A DNA stretch of 64,000 nucleotides from Blautia liquoris (GTDB lineage: Bacteria; Bacillota; Clostridia; Lachnospirales; Lachnospiraceae): assembly GCF_015159595.1 (NCBI RefSeq), contig NZ_CP063304.1, forward strand, positions 3,454,435 through 3,518,434, in the 5' to 3' direction. Of the stretch, positions 51,345 to 61,320 are shown piece after piece. Numbering within the stretch: position 1 is the stretch's first letter; each line of letters begins with the position of its first letter. The position numbers and the translations under genes are program-made. Under the pieces are notes generated by a model, which saw only the letters and a list, made by a program, of their open reading frames with translations, did no database searches and was not told the origin of the DNA.

Positions 51345-52802
51345 CTACTTAATCTCCTCATAAGCATGAAAGAATTCTTTTATTGTCGTTTTGCTTACAA
51401 GTCCCGGTCTACCCTCATCATCAACAATCATGTAAAAATTTTCATCATATATAGAAAAGGAAACTTGCTTTACTCCCTTCTCTGTATCAACCATAATTGT
51501 CATCTCAGGATCATTTTTCTGCCTTAAATCTCTATCCTTTTTCTGTGCCTGAATAGATGTCAGTTTGTTGAAAAATACATCAAAAGTATCTGAATCTATT
51601 TGTTTACCATCCATTTTATAACTAATATCTGTACTTGCATTTCCCTTCTTATCTTTTTCTTCTTTTGAAATCTTCTCGATTTTATTCTTTACCCCCTTAT
51701 AATCAACCGTAAGACTGTTCAGTTGATCACTTCTGAGAGAAATCATTGATTTATTCCAGTAATTCTGTGCAGTCTGATTTATAATACTATCAAGGGATCC
51801 TGCTGCCAGGCTATGAACTTCGTTGGATCCTTCAATTTGTACATAATACGATCCATCTGACCCAATATTTCCAACATTCAAAGTCATATCCTTTTCAATT
51901 TTTTCCTGATTTTCTGACGATGACTTACTTGAATTATTTTCTTTCGAAGAAGATTCCTTCGATCCATCCTTTTTATTTGATTCATTATTTTTAATCTCAT
52001 AATAATGGACCTTCAATATAAGAGAAGGATCCTTCAATCCATATTGGTCTCGGTTTTCACCAGAATAATCTACAAGATTGTCAAACTTTAAACCCGTAAT
52101 TGCTGTTTTCAAAGCTCCAACTGACTCTGAAGATGCTGTAGATTTCTGATTTTGGTTATCATCTACATACCACTGTCCTTCATCATTGTCCAGGGTAAGA
52201 ACATTCGATAAATCCTGGATTTCTATCTTTGTGATATTCGAATCCGTAATTGACGGATATGTCTCATTCTTAACAAGATCCATTTTTGATGCAGGAAGCA
52301 AGGCACTTAAATCGGGACTGACCATATACACAACATCTGTGCTATCTCCGACATTAATATAAGTATTGCTGGTGGTTTTATTTCTCATACCAATATGAAC
52401 TGATATCGCTTTATCATCATTGTTTTTAAGTGAAATCTGATTTTCAGGAGTCAAAAGTCCATATTCTTCTAAGTTATCAACATTCTTTATCGTCCTGGAA
52501 GCTTTCAATCCTGCTACACTGTTAATAAGTGAGGATAATTTTGTAGAATCAATCGGAAGATCCGGATCATCATCAATTACCCAAGAATCACCTTTCTTTG
52601 TAAAGGAGGCTTTATGTCCTTCTATATCAAATGATATATTAATAATGTCATTTGATTTCATATCTATCAGCGTAGTATCCTCTTCATCTTTTTTCGTGCC
52701 ATTGTCCTTTGTGCTATGATTCTTCATTCCTAAATACAATCCGAGCAGAAGAATCAAAACAGTCATACAAAGCACAGGCATCAGCCATTGCTTTCTTTTC
52801 AT
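51345..52802 (-). CDS. DUF4340-domain protein of the Gld-type ABC system
   Basis: 485 residues. One N-terminal membrane helix (LMPVLCMTVLILLLGLYLG), then repeated DUF4340 domains outside the membrane (SFTKKGDSWVIDDDPDLPID, ILTPENQISLKNNDDKAISV-like and VHIGMRNKTTSNTYINV), interrupted by a Ser/Lys/Asn-rich low-complexity stretch near residue 270. Start at 52802 is a TAATG stop-start overlap with gldG. It presumably works at the outer face with GldG. Confidence 0.82.
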   Translation of the reverse strand: MKRKQWLMPVLCMTVLILLLGLYLGMKNHSTKDNGTKKDEEDTTLIDMKSNDIINISFDIEGHKASFTKKGDSWVIDDDPDLPIDSTKLSSLINSVAGLKASRTIKNVDNLEEYGLLTPENQISLKNNDDKAISVHIGMRNKTTSNTYINVGDSTDVVYMVSPDLSALLPASKMDLVKNETYPSITDSNITKIEIQDLSNVLTLDNDEGQWYVDDNQNQKSTASSESVGALKTAITGLKFDNLVDYSGENRDQYGLKDPSLILKVHYYEIKNNESNKKDGSKESSSKENNSSKSSSENQEKIEKDMTLNVGNIGSDGSYYVQIEGSNEVHSLAAGSLDSIINQTAQNYWNKSMISLRSDQLNSLTVDYKGVKNKIEKISKEEKDKKGNASTDISYKMDGKQIDSDTFDVFFNKLTSIQAQKKDRDLRQKNDPEMTIMVDTEKGVKQVSFSIYDENFYMIVDDEGRPGLVSKTTIKEFFHAYEEIK

Positions 52803-54292
52803 TACTGTTTTCTCCTCTTCATCCATATTAAAAATCCTGTCAGTAAAAAGATCAGCGGTATTATACCTGTGATCACAACGCTCCAAAAGCCTGCATCGCG
52901 GGCTGTCATACTTAGATTACCACTTGTAAGGCTCTTTACTGGAATTGTCACTGATGACCCTTTTTCAGCCTTACACAAACTATTGACAGCTGCCGTAACA
53001 ATGCTCGTATCTCCACCATTTACTAAGGTATCTGAATCATTACTTAACATTCCTGCTGAGGAAAAGTATACCAGTTCCGAAGTCTTACCATCTTCCAGTT
53101 TCTCTGAAACTGAAACTCCAATATCGAATTTTCCCTCTTCATCACCATCCTCCTTCTCAGCAGTTATCTTGCCCTCATCATTTACTTTCTTTATATATGC
53201 CTTATCTGTTGTAGACATCAGGCTGTCAATTGTCAGAGTATCTCTATAGTTATCTAATTTTTTTATAGCTTGAGCATTTGGTGCAAGAACGAATGTATCC
53301 TTCGATAAATCAGATATAATTTTCGAACTACTGTTCAACTCAGGAATCAGATATTGTGGATATTTGGGGATATAATGACTGGAATCCCCTTCAATCACAA
53401 TACCCGGATCTCTCTTAAGACCATAATTGGTCAAGATTGAATTGAAGTTATTCATATCATCCTTATTAAATCCGGTAAACATTAATACCTTTCCACCATT
53501 TTCAAGATATTGGATAATCTTATCAGTCTCTTCTTTCGATAAATCTTTCCCGGGTGCACCAACCATAAGCACTCCTGCATCATCCGGTACCTGATCGCTT
53601 GTCAGAAGATTTAATGGTTTCATATCAACATTTGATTTTTCCATTGAAGATTTCAGATTTGTTCCCATCTCAATTTCATCATGACCTGTAAGTGTATAAA
53701 GAACAGGCATTTTATCGTTTGTTACATAATTGATAGCACTGATAATCTGTCCTTCCCCGTCAAATCCCGTTACTTGCTGAGACATCGTCTGATAATCAAC
53801 CTGTGTCTCATATAAATCACTCTGACTTAAGATTTTATTGCGATCCTTAGAAACTACGATAACACTACCACTTGTCATCGTATCCGATGTATATTTCGCT
53901 GCAAATGCGGGATGAAGCTCCGGGTCAATTTTTTCAACTTTAATTTTTTTCGAGGTTTCCTTGAAGTTATTGAGAAGCTTCGATATATTATCATCCTCAC
54001 TGCCACTTTTCACATAATAATATAGAGTTACTTTTTGTGAAATATTTTTCACAGCCTTCCTTCCTTCATCACTCAGCGAATATAACTTCGAAGTGCTGGT
54101 ATCAATCTGCGTTTTCGATGATGGAATCTGTCCCATAACCAGATTAATGACAAAGATAACTGCAATTACAATCACCGTCATGAAAGAAGCATATACCCCG
54201 TGCTGAAGATGTTTTTTATGTTCTTCTCCGGCAAATGTATTCTTTATTCTTTTTTTTATATTTACATTCGACTTTTTTTTATCTGTTTTCAT
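52802..54292 (-). CDS. GldG-family protein (ABC-type transport accessory)
   Basis: 496 residues. N-terminal membrane helix after a Lys-rich cytoplasmic tail, a large outside domain with the GldG pattern (SLSDEGRKAVKNISQKVTLY, IVVSKDRNKILSQSDLYETQ, LTGHDEIEMGTNL), and a C-terminal helix ending IWMKRRKQ. In gliding bacteria GldG and GldF form a membrane complex with GldA; Firmicutes versions have unknown cargo. GGAGGAG precedes the ATG, 9 bases after the permease stop. Confidence 0.82.
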   Translation of the reverse strand: MKTDKKKSNVNIKKRIKNTFAGEEHKKHLQHGVYASFMTVIVIAVIFVINLVMGQIPSSKTQIDTSTSKLYSLSDEGRKAVKNISQKVTLYYYVKSGSEDDNISKLLNNFKETSKKIKVEKIDPELHPAFAAKYTSDTMTSGSVIVVSKDRNKILSQSDLYETQVDYQTMSQQVTGFDGEGQIISAINYVTNDKMPVLYTLTGHDEIEMGTNLKSSMEKSNVDMKPLNLLTSDQVPDDAGVLMVGAPGKDLSKEETDKIIQYLENGGKVLMFTGFNKDDMNNFNSILTNYGLKRDPGIVIEGDSSHYIPKYPQYLIPELNSSSKIISDLSKDTFVLAPNAQAIKKLDNYRDTLTIDSLMSTTDKAYIKKVNDEGKITAEKEDGDEEGKFDIGVSVSEKLEDGKTSELVYFSSAGMLSNDSDTLVNGGDTSIVTAAVNSLCKAEKGSSVTIPVKSLTSGNLSMTARDAGFWSVVITGIIPLIFLLTGFLIWMKRRKQ

Positions 54293-54301
54293 ATTCTCCT
54301 C

Positions 54302-55165
54302 CTAGTTCCAACGTCTCTTCGAAATTGCCTGATCAGTGAGGAAGAGGCAGATTACAATCACCGACAAGAAATATACAATCCCATTCAGATCTAAAATACC
54401 TTTTGTAAAATTATTGAAATGATTTGTAAAGTTAAATATATTAAAAAACTTCTGTATGGATCCCTCAAATAGAGATGATTTAACTATATAAGTAATAACT
54501 AATGCCCCTTCAGCAACAACAGTAAAAATACCAGTAATAATCGTATTTTTTATCATAGAACCAATCCAGAGACAGACGCAGAAAATCAATACAATAAATA
54601 CTGCAAAAGAACTTTTCGCCGTCTGTGGAAACAGTGAACCAATTCCATCTGAAAGATAACAGATAAACAAAATTGCGAAGGACAATATAGCTGCAATCAT
54701 CTGACTTTCTGTGACAGACGACAGGAATAACCCAACCGCTATCTCAGCACATCCCAGAAGAAAGAAACCTAATATTGATGTATAGGACATTCCCATGGAT
54801 ACTGTTCCAAATTTTCTTAAGATTAACGGATATAGGGATATCACTACCAAAGGAATAAAAAAAATCGTTATCAAAGCCAAATATTTTCCTGTAATAATCT
54901 CCCCTATCCTGACAGGTGTCGTGAGAAGCAGTTGATCCGTCTTCTGCTTCCTCTCCTCGGCAATTACCCTCATCGTAAGAATTGGAACACAAATTAAAAA
55001 TGCAAAAGTCGAACTACTGAGAGAATATCCAATCTGAGGACTCCCTGAACTGATATTGACAGCACTAAAATAAAGCCCAACAATAGCTAAAATAAACGCC
55101 ATAAACACATACCCAATCATCGACGTCATATAGTTTCGGATCTCTTTTTTATAAATCGCTTTCAT
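54302..55165 (-). CDS. ABC transporter permease, ABC-2/GldF-type
   Basis: 287 residues with six membrane helices in the ABC-2 pattern: IYKKEIRNYMTSMIGYVFM at the start, an ERKQKTDQLLLTTPV coupling segment between helices 2 and 3, and IVALFLSSVTESQMIAAI-like in the middle. Partner of the ATPase downstream of which it starts; the ATG at 55165 follows GGAGGATAG and overlaps the ATPase gene by 17 bases, so the two are coupled. Confidence 0.85.
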   Translation of the reverse strand: MKAIYKKEIRNYMTSMIGYVFMAFILAIVGLYFSAVNISSGSPQIGYSLSSSTFAFLICVPILTMRVIAEERKQKTDQLLLTTPVRIGEIITGKYLALITIFFIPLVVISLYPLILRKFGTVSMGMSYTSILGFFLLGCAEIAVGLFLSSVTESQMIAAILSFAILFICYLSDGIGSLFPQTAKSSFAVFIVLIFCVCLWIGSMIKNTIITGIFTVVAEGALVITYIVKSSLFEGSIQKFFNIFNFTNHFNNFTKGILDLNGIVYFLSVIVICLFLTDQAISKRRWN

Positions 55166-56171
55166 CAGATCTATCCTCCTGTTTCTCAGATTCAAAGGGA
55201 ACATCAGGTACATCCACATCTTCAACTTCAGTCTCTTTTTCATTTTCCGTCAGTTCCAAAAAAACGTCTTCAAGTGACATTGTCGTCAGCTGCATTTTTA
55301 ATATTGGTCTGTGGCTATCTGCCATCTTATAGAATACTTTTTCCCGGAGGTCAATATCTTTTTTTGTACTGATCGTGATATCCACACATCCTTCTTCAGA
55401 GGATCCTTTCAATTTTATATGATCCGACTCTACAAGAGTGCCTAATTCCTTTACTAATTCATCCGGACTGCCTTTTATTGTAAGTTCCAGTGTGTTCGAT
55501 CCAATCAGATGCCTACTTAAGTTATCCGGAGTATCACTCGCCACTAACTTTCCGTGTGATATGATCATGATAACATCACAAACTGCACTGACCTCTGATA
55601 AAATATGTGAACTTAAAATTACAGTATGTTTCTCACCGAGATTTTTGATTAGTTCTCTGATCTCAATAATCTGTTTCGGATCCAGCCCCACTGTGGGCTC
55701 ATCAAGAATAATAGTTTCCGGATATCCAAGAACCGCCTGAGCAAGTCCTACTCTTTGGCGATATCCTTTTGAAAGATTTTTAATCAGACGATTCTTCATA
55801 TCTTTAACCTGAACCAGATCCATAACCTCGTCGATATGTTTTTCTCTTTCCTTTTTTGAAATTTTCTTAAGCTCAGCAACAAACATCAAGTACTCAATGA
55901 CAGTCATATCTGGATATAACGGTGGAATCTCTGGCAGATAGCCGATACATTCCTTCGCCTTCTCCGGCTCCTGCAGAATATCGTGTCCGTCAATTATGAT
56001 ACTTCCCTGTGTGGATGCCAGGTATCCAGTCATCATATTCATCGTAGTAGACTTACCTGCTCCGTTTGGTCCGAGCAAACCATAAATTTTTCCATTTTCA
56101 ATCGTAAAATTTAAATTATCAACTGCTACATGATCCTGGTAACGTTTCACCAAATTCTTAACCTCAATCAA
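55149..56171 (-). CDS. ABC transporter ATP-binding protein, GldA/NatA-like
   Basis: 340 residues. Walker A GLLGPNGAGKSTT, signature LSKGYRQRVGLAQAVLG, Walker B TIILDEPTVGLD, and a C-terminal extension of about 100 residues ending in an acidic tail. I prefer the TTG at 56171 (read MIEVKNLVKRY) because GGAGG lies 5 bases before it and the family normally begins this way. First gene of the four-gene export-type operon. Confidence 0.9.
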   Translation of the reverse strand: MIEVKNLVKRYQDHVAVDNLNFTIENGKIYGLLGPNGAGKSTTMNMMTGYLASTQGSIIIDGHDILQEPEKAKECIGYLPEIPPLYPDMTVIEYLMFVAELKKISKKEREKHIDEVMDLVQVKDMKNRLIKNLSKGYRQRVGLAQAVLGYPETIILDEPTVGLDPKQIIEIRELIKNLGEKHTVILSSHILSEVSAVCDVIMIISHGKLVASDTPDNLSRHLIGSNTLELTIKGSPDELVKELGTLVESDHIKLKGSSEEGCVDITISTKKDIDLREKVFYKMADSHRPILKMQLTTMSLEDVFLELTENEKETEVEDVDVPDVPFESEKQEDRSDESDL

Positions 56172-56228
56172 TTGATCCTCCTTCAGGCAATATGCCAAAA
56201 TAAAATTAAAAATCAGAGACTATGTGAT

Positions 56229-56263
56229 GAAAGCAAATGTCTCTTTTGGAGTCATTTGCTTTC
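56229..56263. other. 11-bp inverted repeat between rsmG and the ABC operon
   Basis: GAAAGCAAATG pairs with CATTTGCTTTC around 13 bases. It lies 70 bases after the rsmG stop and lacks a clear T-run, so a weak terminator or an operator are both possible. Confidence 0.5.
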
Positions 56264-56332
56264 AATCCCCTAGAATAAGTTATAAGAATTTTTTTTGCCC
56301 AAAGTGTGGTAATTGTGTGAAAAAATTGTGAA

Positions 56333-57058
56333 TTATTTTATGGGATCTTTGCCCGGAAGACCTGCTTTTCTCGGATATGATTTTGGTGTATATCTTTTTT
56401 TTTCGATGATAATAAGCGAACGATTTATATCACTTTCAGGCAGTTGGAAATTAAGAATTTTTATTAATTCTCCACCCATTACATGAATGGCCTTTTGCGC
56501 CTTTGTCGCCTCATCTTCAGCATCCTTTGCCTTATAGGATACAAACGTTCCTTCTTTTTTTACATATGGCAGACAGTATTCTGAAAGCGAAGAGAGATTT
56601 GCCACAGCACGAGATACACATAAATCATATTTTTCCCGGTATTTTGGATCTTTTGCAAAGTCTTCTGCTCTTCCATGAACTGCACGTATCTCTTCTAGCT
56701 TCAAAACGGTTATAACTTCATTTAAGAATTTTACTCTTTTACTTAAAGAATCAAGGAGCGTAACTTTCAGATGTGGAAACGCTATTTTAAGTGGAATTCC
56801 AGGAAATCCCGCTCCAGTTCCCACATCTATCATTGTAACAATCTCACTCATATCAATTCCATTTACAATAGATAAACTGTCAGCAAAATGTTTTAAAAAT
56901 ACTTCATCAAATTTTGTGACCGTTGTAAGATTCATAAAGGAATTCCACTCTGTTAATTTCTCATAGAACATAAGAAACTGACTTATCTGCTGTTCATTCA
57001 AAGTAAGTTTGAGCTGTTCCAATTCCTTGTTGAATTTTTCTAAGTTATATTCATTCAT
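56333..57058 (-). CDS. rsmG: 16S rRNA (guanine527-N7)-methyltransferase RsmG
   Basis: 241 residues. The SAM-binding motif is [19 protein letters not shown], with [15 protein letters not shown] next and [20 protein letters not shown] in the catalytic domain. It methylates N7 of G527 in 16S rRNA. ATG 57058 overlaps the mnmG stop by 8 bases; the local ribosome binding site is weak (GAGAGA), implying coupling to mnmG. Confidence 0.95.
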   Translation of the reverse strand: MNEYNLEKFNKELEQLKLTLNEQQISQFLMFYEKLTEWNSFMNLTTVTKFDEVFLKHFADSLSIVNGIDMSEIVTMIDVGTGAGFPGIPLKIAFPHLKVTLLDSLSKRVKFLNEVITVLKLEEIRAVHGRAEDFAKDPKYREKYDLCVSRAVANLSSLSEYCLPYVKKEGTFVSYKAKDAEDEATKAQKAIHVMGGELIKILNFQLPESDINRSLIIIEKKRYTPKSYPRKAGLPGKDPIK

Positions 57059-58943
57059 GATATCTCTCACTTTTTTTATATTGTTCCAGATACACCAAAA
57101 GAACCGAAATATCTGCCGGAGATACCCCTGAGATTCGGGATGCCTGTCCAATACTGAGGGGTTTGATGGTTTCTAATTTTTGTTTTGCTTCATTGCGAAG
57201 ACTTTTGATGTTCCTATAATTGATTTCCTCTGGAATTTTTTTGTTTTCCATCTTTCGGAACTGATCTACCTGTTTCATCTGTCTTTTGATATATCCTTCA
57301 TACTTGATGTTAATATTTACTTGTTCTTTCACATCATCAGGCAGTGGAGGGCGATTTTCATCTATTTCTGCAAGTGACTGAAAGTTGAGTTCCGGCCTGC
57401 GAATTAGTTCTGCCAGAGAGCTTCCGCTGTTTAACGGCGTTGATTCCATTTTTTCTAAATAATCCTGTACATTCTTTGTGTTTCCGACAAAGGTATGTTC
57501 CACTCTCTCTATTTCCTCTTGAATCAGTTCTTCTTTTTTCAAAAGAGCCTGATATTGTTTTTCATTGATTAAACCAATCTGATATCCATATTTGCGGAGT
57601 CTTAAATCTGCATTATCCTGGCGGAGCAAGAGGCGATATTCCGCTCTGCTCGTCATCATCCTGTAAGGTTCATGGGTCTCCTTGGTAACCAAATCATCAA
57701 TAAGCACACCTATATAGGATTCAGACCTGTCTAAGATCAGAAAGTCCTGTTCTTGAATCTCCATGGCAGCATTGATCCCTGCAATCAGACCCTGCGCTGC
57801 TGCTTCTTCATATCCCGAGCTTCCGTTGAACTGTCCGCCGGAGAACAGACCTTTTATTTTCTTAAATTCAAGTGTTGATTTCAACTGCATGGGATTAATA
57901 CAGTCATATTCAATTGCATATGCATTTCGAACAATCTTGGCGTGTTCCAGTCCTGCAACTGACCGATACATCTCATGCTGAACATCCTCAGGCATAGAAC
58001 TTGACATTCCAGAGACATACATCTCATTCGTATATAAACCTTCCGGCTCCAAAAATACCTGATGGCGATCCTTATCTGCAAATTTTACTACTTTATCTTC
58101 AATCGACGGGCAGTATCTAGGACCAGTTCCATGTATAACACCTGAATAAAGAGGTGAACGATCCAGATTGTCGCGAATAATCTCATGTGTTTTTTCATTC
58201 GTATACGTAAGCCAGCAGGAAACCTGATCAATCTGTACATCATCGGGATTGGTAGAAAATGAAAACGGAATTACTCTCTTATCTCCTACCTGTTCTTCCA
58301 TTTTATCAAAGTCAATACTTCTCTTATCTATTCGTGCGGGAGTACCCGTCTTAAACCGATACATCTCAATTCCATTAGAAATCAAAGAATTCGTCAGATG
58401 ATTGGCTGGCTTTAGCCCATTTGGTCCTGTATATTCGCTGACATCTCCATAAACACAGCGCGCATTCAGATAAACCCCCGTACAAAGTATGGCAGCCTTA
58501 CATTGATATATGGCTCCTGCAATCGTCTTGACACCTGTAAGAACGCCATGATCAACAATCAAATCGCTGATTTCCGTCTGCCTGATTGTCAGATGGTCCG
58601 TATTCTCCAGGACTTTTCTCATAGAACGACTGTATTCACTCTTATCTGCCTGAGCTCTCAGTGAATGCACTGCAGGACCTTTCGATTTATTCAACATCTT
58701 TGACTGGATAAATGTCCGGTCAATATTTTTTCCCATTTCACCTCCAAGGGCATCTATTTCACGCACCAGATGTCCTTTCGAGGTTCCTCCTATATTTGGA
58801 TTGCATGCCATTAATGCGATAGAATCAACACTGATTGTGAAAACAATTGTCTCAAGACCTAATCTGGCACATGCAAGGGCCGCTTCACAGCCAGCATGTC
58901 CTGCTCCTATCACAACTACATCATACTCTTCTGTATGCGGCAT
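57051..58943 (-). CDS. mnmG: tRNA uridine-5-carboxymethylaminomethyl modification enzyme MnmG
   Basis: 630 residues. FAD-binding [17 protein letters not shown] at the N-terminus; the conserved [23 protein letters not shown] block; [10 protein letters not shown]; and a C-terminal helical domain that contacts MnmE and tRNA. With MnmE it makes cmnm5U34 in several tRNAs. GGAGGTAATACG precedes the ATG, and it lies 69 bases downstream of mnmE. Confidence 0.97.
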   Translation of the reverse strand: MPHTEEYDVVVIGAGHAGCEAALACARLGLETIVFTISVDSIALMACNPNIGGTSKGHLVREIDALGGEMGKNIDRTFIQSKMLNKSKGPAVHSLRAQADKSEYSRSMRKVLENTDHLTIRQTEISDLIVDHGVLTGVKTIAGAIYQCKAAILCTGVYLNARCVYGDVSEYTGPNGLKPANHLTNSLISNGIEMYRFKTGTPARIDKRSIDFDKMEEQVGDKRVIPFSFSTNPDDVQIDQVSCWLTYTNEKTHEIIRDNLDRSPLYSGVIHGTGPRYCPSIEDKVVKFADKDRHQVFLEPEGLYTNEMYVSGMSSSMPEDVQHEMYRSVAGLEHAKIVRNAYAIEYDCINPMQLKSTLEFKKIKGLFSGGQFNGSSGYEEAAAQGLIAGINAAMEIQEQDFLILDRSESYIGVLIDDLVTKETHEPYRMMTSRAEYRLLLRQDNADLRLRKYGYQIGLINEKQYQALLKKEELIQEEIERVEHTFVGNTKNVQDYLEKMESTPLNSGSSLAELIRRPELNFQSLAEIDENRPPLPDDVKEQVNINIKYEGYIKRQMKQVDQFRKMENKKIPEEINYRNIKSLRNEAKQKLETIKPLSIGQASRISGVSPADISVLLVYLEQYKKSERYHE

Positions 58944-59012
58944 CGTATTACCTCCACTTTCATGTATTTATCAACACTGCCTTTTAACTTCAGAGGCATT
59001 TTCCACATTTGT

Positions 59013-60395
59013 TTATTTTCCTGTGCAAAACTTACTGAATATCTCATTTACCAGATCCTCTCCGACAGACTCTCCTGTAATTTCTCCCAGAGATTCACAG
59101 GCATTCACCAAATCAATAGTAAAAAAATCTTCAGGCATATTTAACCGAATACTTTCTTCAACTAATTCTAAGCTTTTTCTGGCGTCCTGCAGTGATTTCT
59201 TGTGTCGTTCATTCGTGATATAAACTTCGTCATTGAATGAAATTTCTCCATTAAAAAACAAATCTTTAATAGTATTTTCTAACTCTTCAATTCCTAAACC
59301 TTTCTTGGCAGATACAGATAGAATAGGTACTTTAAGTATACTTTCTATATCTTCTTTTTCCACAACACAATCAAGATCGCTTTTATTCAGTAATACAATT
59401 GATTTTTTATCACATATCAGTTCCATAATATCTCTATCATTATCATCGAGCACAACATTCGCGTCAATCACATAGAGAATCAGATCTGCATCTTTTGCAT
59501 GTTTTTTGGCACGCTCAACTCCTATCTGTTCTACCTTATCTGATGCTTCGCGAATTCCGGCAGTGTCTAGCATTTTCAAAGAGATTCCCTGCAGATTAAT
59601 CGTCTCTTCCAGTATATCTCTGGTAGTTCCTGCAACATCCGTAACGATAGCCTTTTCCTCTCCTGCCAGCAGATTTAAAAGAGACGATTTCCCAACATTC
59701 GGCTTTCCGACAATCACAGTCTTAATTCCTTCCTGGATCATCTTTCCTTCACCTGCCGTAGATAAAAGTTTATCTATTTTTTTTATCTGTTCGTCGACAA
59801 TGTTTTTTAATTTACAGCCATATCCGTCAATATTAATGTGTTCCGGATCATCGAGAGCCGATTCGATATATGCATCCTCGTATAAGATAGCACCTCTGAT
59901 ATCTTTGATTTTTTCAAGTACAGAACCTTTTAACTGACCCAAAGAATTCTTCAGCGCATAATCATTTTTGGCAGAAATCACATCCATGACAGCCTCCGCC
60001 TGAGACAGATCAATACGTCCCCTTAAGAACGCTCTTTTTGTAAATTCTCCCGGTTCAGCCGGGCGGGCACCATGATTTATAACAGTTTCAAGTACCTTTT
60101 TAACAGACAGAATTCCACCATGACAGTTTATCTCCACTGTATCCTCTCCTGTATAGGTATGGGGTCCACGCATCAACATTAGCAAAACTTCATCCACAAA
60201 GTCATCGCCGTCTTTAATCCATCCATAATGAATCGTATGCGATAGCTGGCCGGACAGTTTTTTATTTCTATTTGGTGAATGATAAATTTGCTCGGCAATA
60301 CTCACAGCATCACTTCCACTTATGCGTACAATTCCAATACCTGAGGGTGACATAGCTGTAGATATCGCAGCAATAGTATCTTCATCTAATCTCAT
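59013..60395 (-). CDS. mnmE: tRNA modification GTPase MnmE
   Basis: 460 residues. N-terminal folate-binding domain (DTIAAISTAMSPSGIGIVRI), central helical part and an inserted G domain with GKPNVGKSSLLNLL (G1), DVAGTTRD (G2), DTAGI (G3), NKSD (G4), and the C-terminal CTGK with the conserved cysteine. Start at 60395 (MRLDEDTI) with AAAGGA 9 bases upstream. Partner of MnmG. Confidence 0.97.
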   Translation of the reverse strand: MRLDEDTIAAISTAMSPSGIGIVRISGSDAVSIAEQIYHSPNRNKKLSGQLSHTIHYGWIKDGDDFVDEVLLMLMRGPHTYTGEDTVEINCHGGILSVKKVLETVINHGARPAEPGEFTKRAFLRGRIDLSQAEAVMDVISAKNDYALKNSLGQLKGSVLEKIKDIRGAILYEDAYIESALDDPEHINIDGYGCKLKNIVDEQIKKIDKLLSTAGEGKMIQEGIKTVIVGKPNVGKSSLLNLLAGEEKAIVTDVAGTTRDILEETINLQGISLKMLDTAGIREASDKVEQIGVERAKKHAKDADLILYVIDANVVLDDNDRDIMELICDKKSIVLLNKSDLDCVVEKEDIESILKVPILSVSAKKGLGIEELENTIKDLFFNGEISFNDEVYITNERHKKSLQDARKSLELVEESIRLNMPEDFFTIDLVNACESLGEITGESVGEDLVNEIFSKFCTGK

Positions 60396-60412
60396 ATACA
60401 CCAGTCCTTTCT

Positions 60413-60460
60413 AAAAAATGAAAGAGCCTGTCAGACTTATCATAATGTCCGACAGGGCTC
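60413..60460 (-). terminator. intrinsic terminator after jag
   Basis: On the minus strand GAGCCCTGTCGGAC pairs with GTCTGACAGGCTC (one bulge, one wobble) and is followed by TTTCATTTTTT, 30 bases after the jag stop. It separates jag from mnmE. Confidence 0.8.
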
Positions 60461-60489
60461 CCGCAATCCTGGTATCATCTTCTCTTCTA

Positions 60490-61308
60490 TTATTTCTTTA
60501 AAGCAATGACCACATGCCGGTAAGGTTCTTTTCCTTCACTATAGGTCTCTACCCACTTATTTCCCTGTAATGCCGAATGAATGATTCTTCTTTCATAGGG
60601 ATTCATAGGTTCCAGTGAAACTGCCTTCTTAGTCTTTCTGACCTTATATCCAATATTTCTGGCAAGATTCTCAAGGGTTTCTTTTCTACGCTTTCTGTAG
60701 TTTTCAGTATCCAACTTTACTCTTACGTAAGTTTCCTGATCCTTATTAACAACCAGACCTGTAAGATACTGAAGGGAATCAAGCGTCTGACCTCTTTTTC
60801 CAATGAGAATACCCATATTATCTCCTGAAAAATCAATATTCAGGCATTCATGCATATCATCATAGCTCATCTCAATATCGACATCCATATCCATGGAATG
60901 AAAAACACTATCCAGAAACTTTTGTGCAGAAGCTTTCATAACCACAATATCTTCTTCCGTCTTTGGAATCTTGATTCTCTGGGTGGTCTGTACCCCCGGA
61001 GATTCTAATTTTTTTTCTTCAGAAGATTTGACTTCTCTCTTATCAAGGTTTATCTCTTCATGTTTTATATTTTTTTTATTTTCTTCTTTTTTTTCTTCGA
61101 AAACTGACTTTATGTCTTCCAGATCTAAAATTGGATCTTCCTTTTTTCTGGCCTTTATTACTGCCGGTTTTGCCCCAAATCCAAGAAATCCCGAACTACC
61201 CTCACTAACCACTTGAATTTCCAGATTATCGCTTGACACTTTAAGCTCAATACACGCTTTCGTGATTGCATCATCAACGGTTTTTGCAGATACTTCTACG
61301 AAATCCAT
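60490..61308 (-). CDS. jag: RNA-binding protein Jag/KhpB (EloR)
   Basis: 272 residues. Jag_N domain (MDFVEVSAKTVDDAITKACI, GFLGFGAKPAVIKAR), a long Lys/Glu-rich linker (about 60-130), a KH domain with GILIGKRGQTLDSLQYL, and an R3H domain RKRRKETLENLARN ending before MNPYERRIIHSALQ. It binds RNA and, in relatives, regulates cell elongation and division. GGGGGATGAGCTT precedes the ATG; 13 bases after yidC, same operon. Confidence 0.93.
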   Translation of the reverse strand: MDFVEVSAKTVDDAITKACIELKVSSDNLEIQVVSEGSSGFLGFGAKPAVIKARKKEDPILDLEDIKSVFEEKKEENKKNIKHEEINLDKREVKSSEEKKLESPGVQTTQRIKIPKTEEDIVVMKASAQKFLDSVFHSMDMDVDIEMSYDDMHECLNIDFSGDNMGILIGKRGQTLDSLQYLTGLVVNKDQETYVRVKLDTENYRKRRKETLENLARNIGYKVRKTKKAVSLEPMNPYERRIIHSALQGNKWVETYSEGKEPYRHVVIALKK

Positions 61309-61320
61309 AAGCTCATCCCC

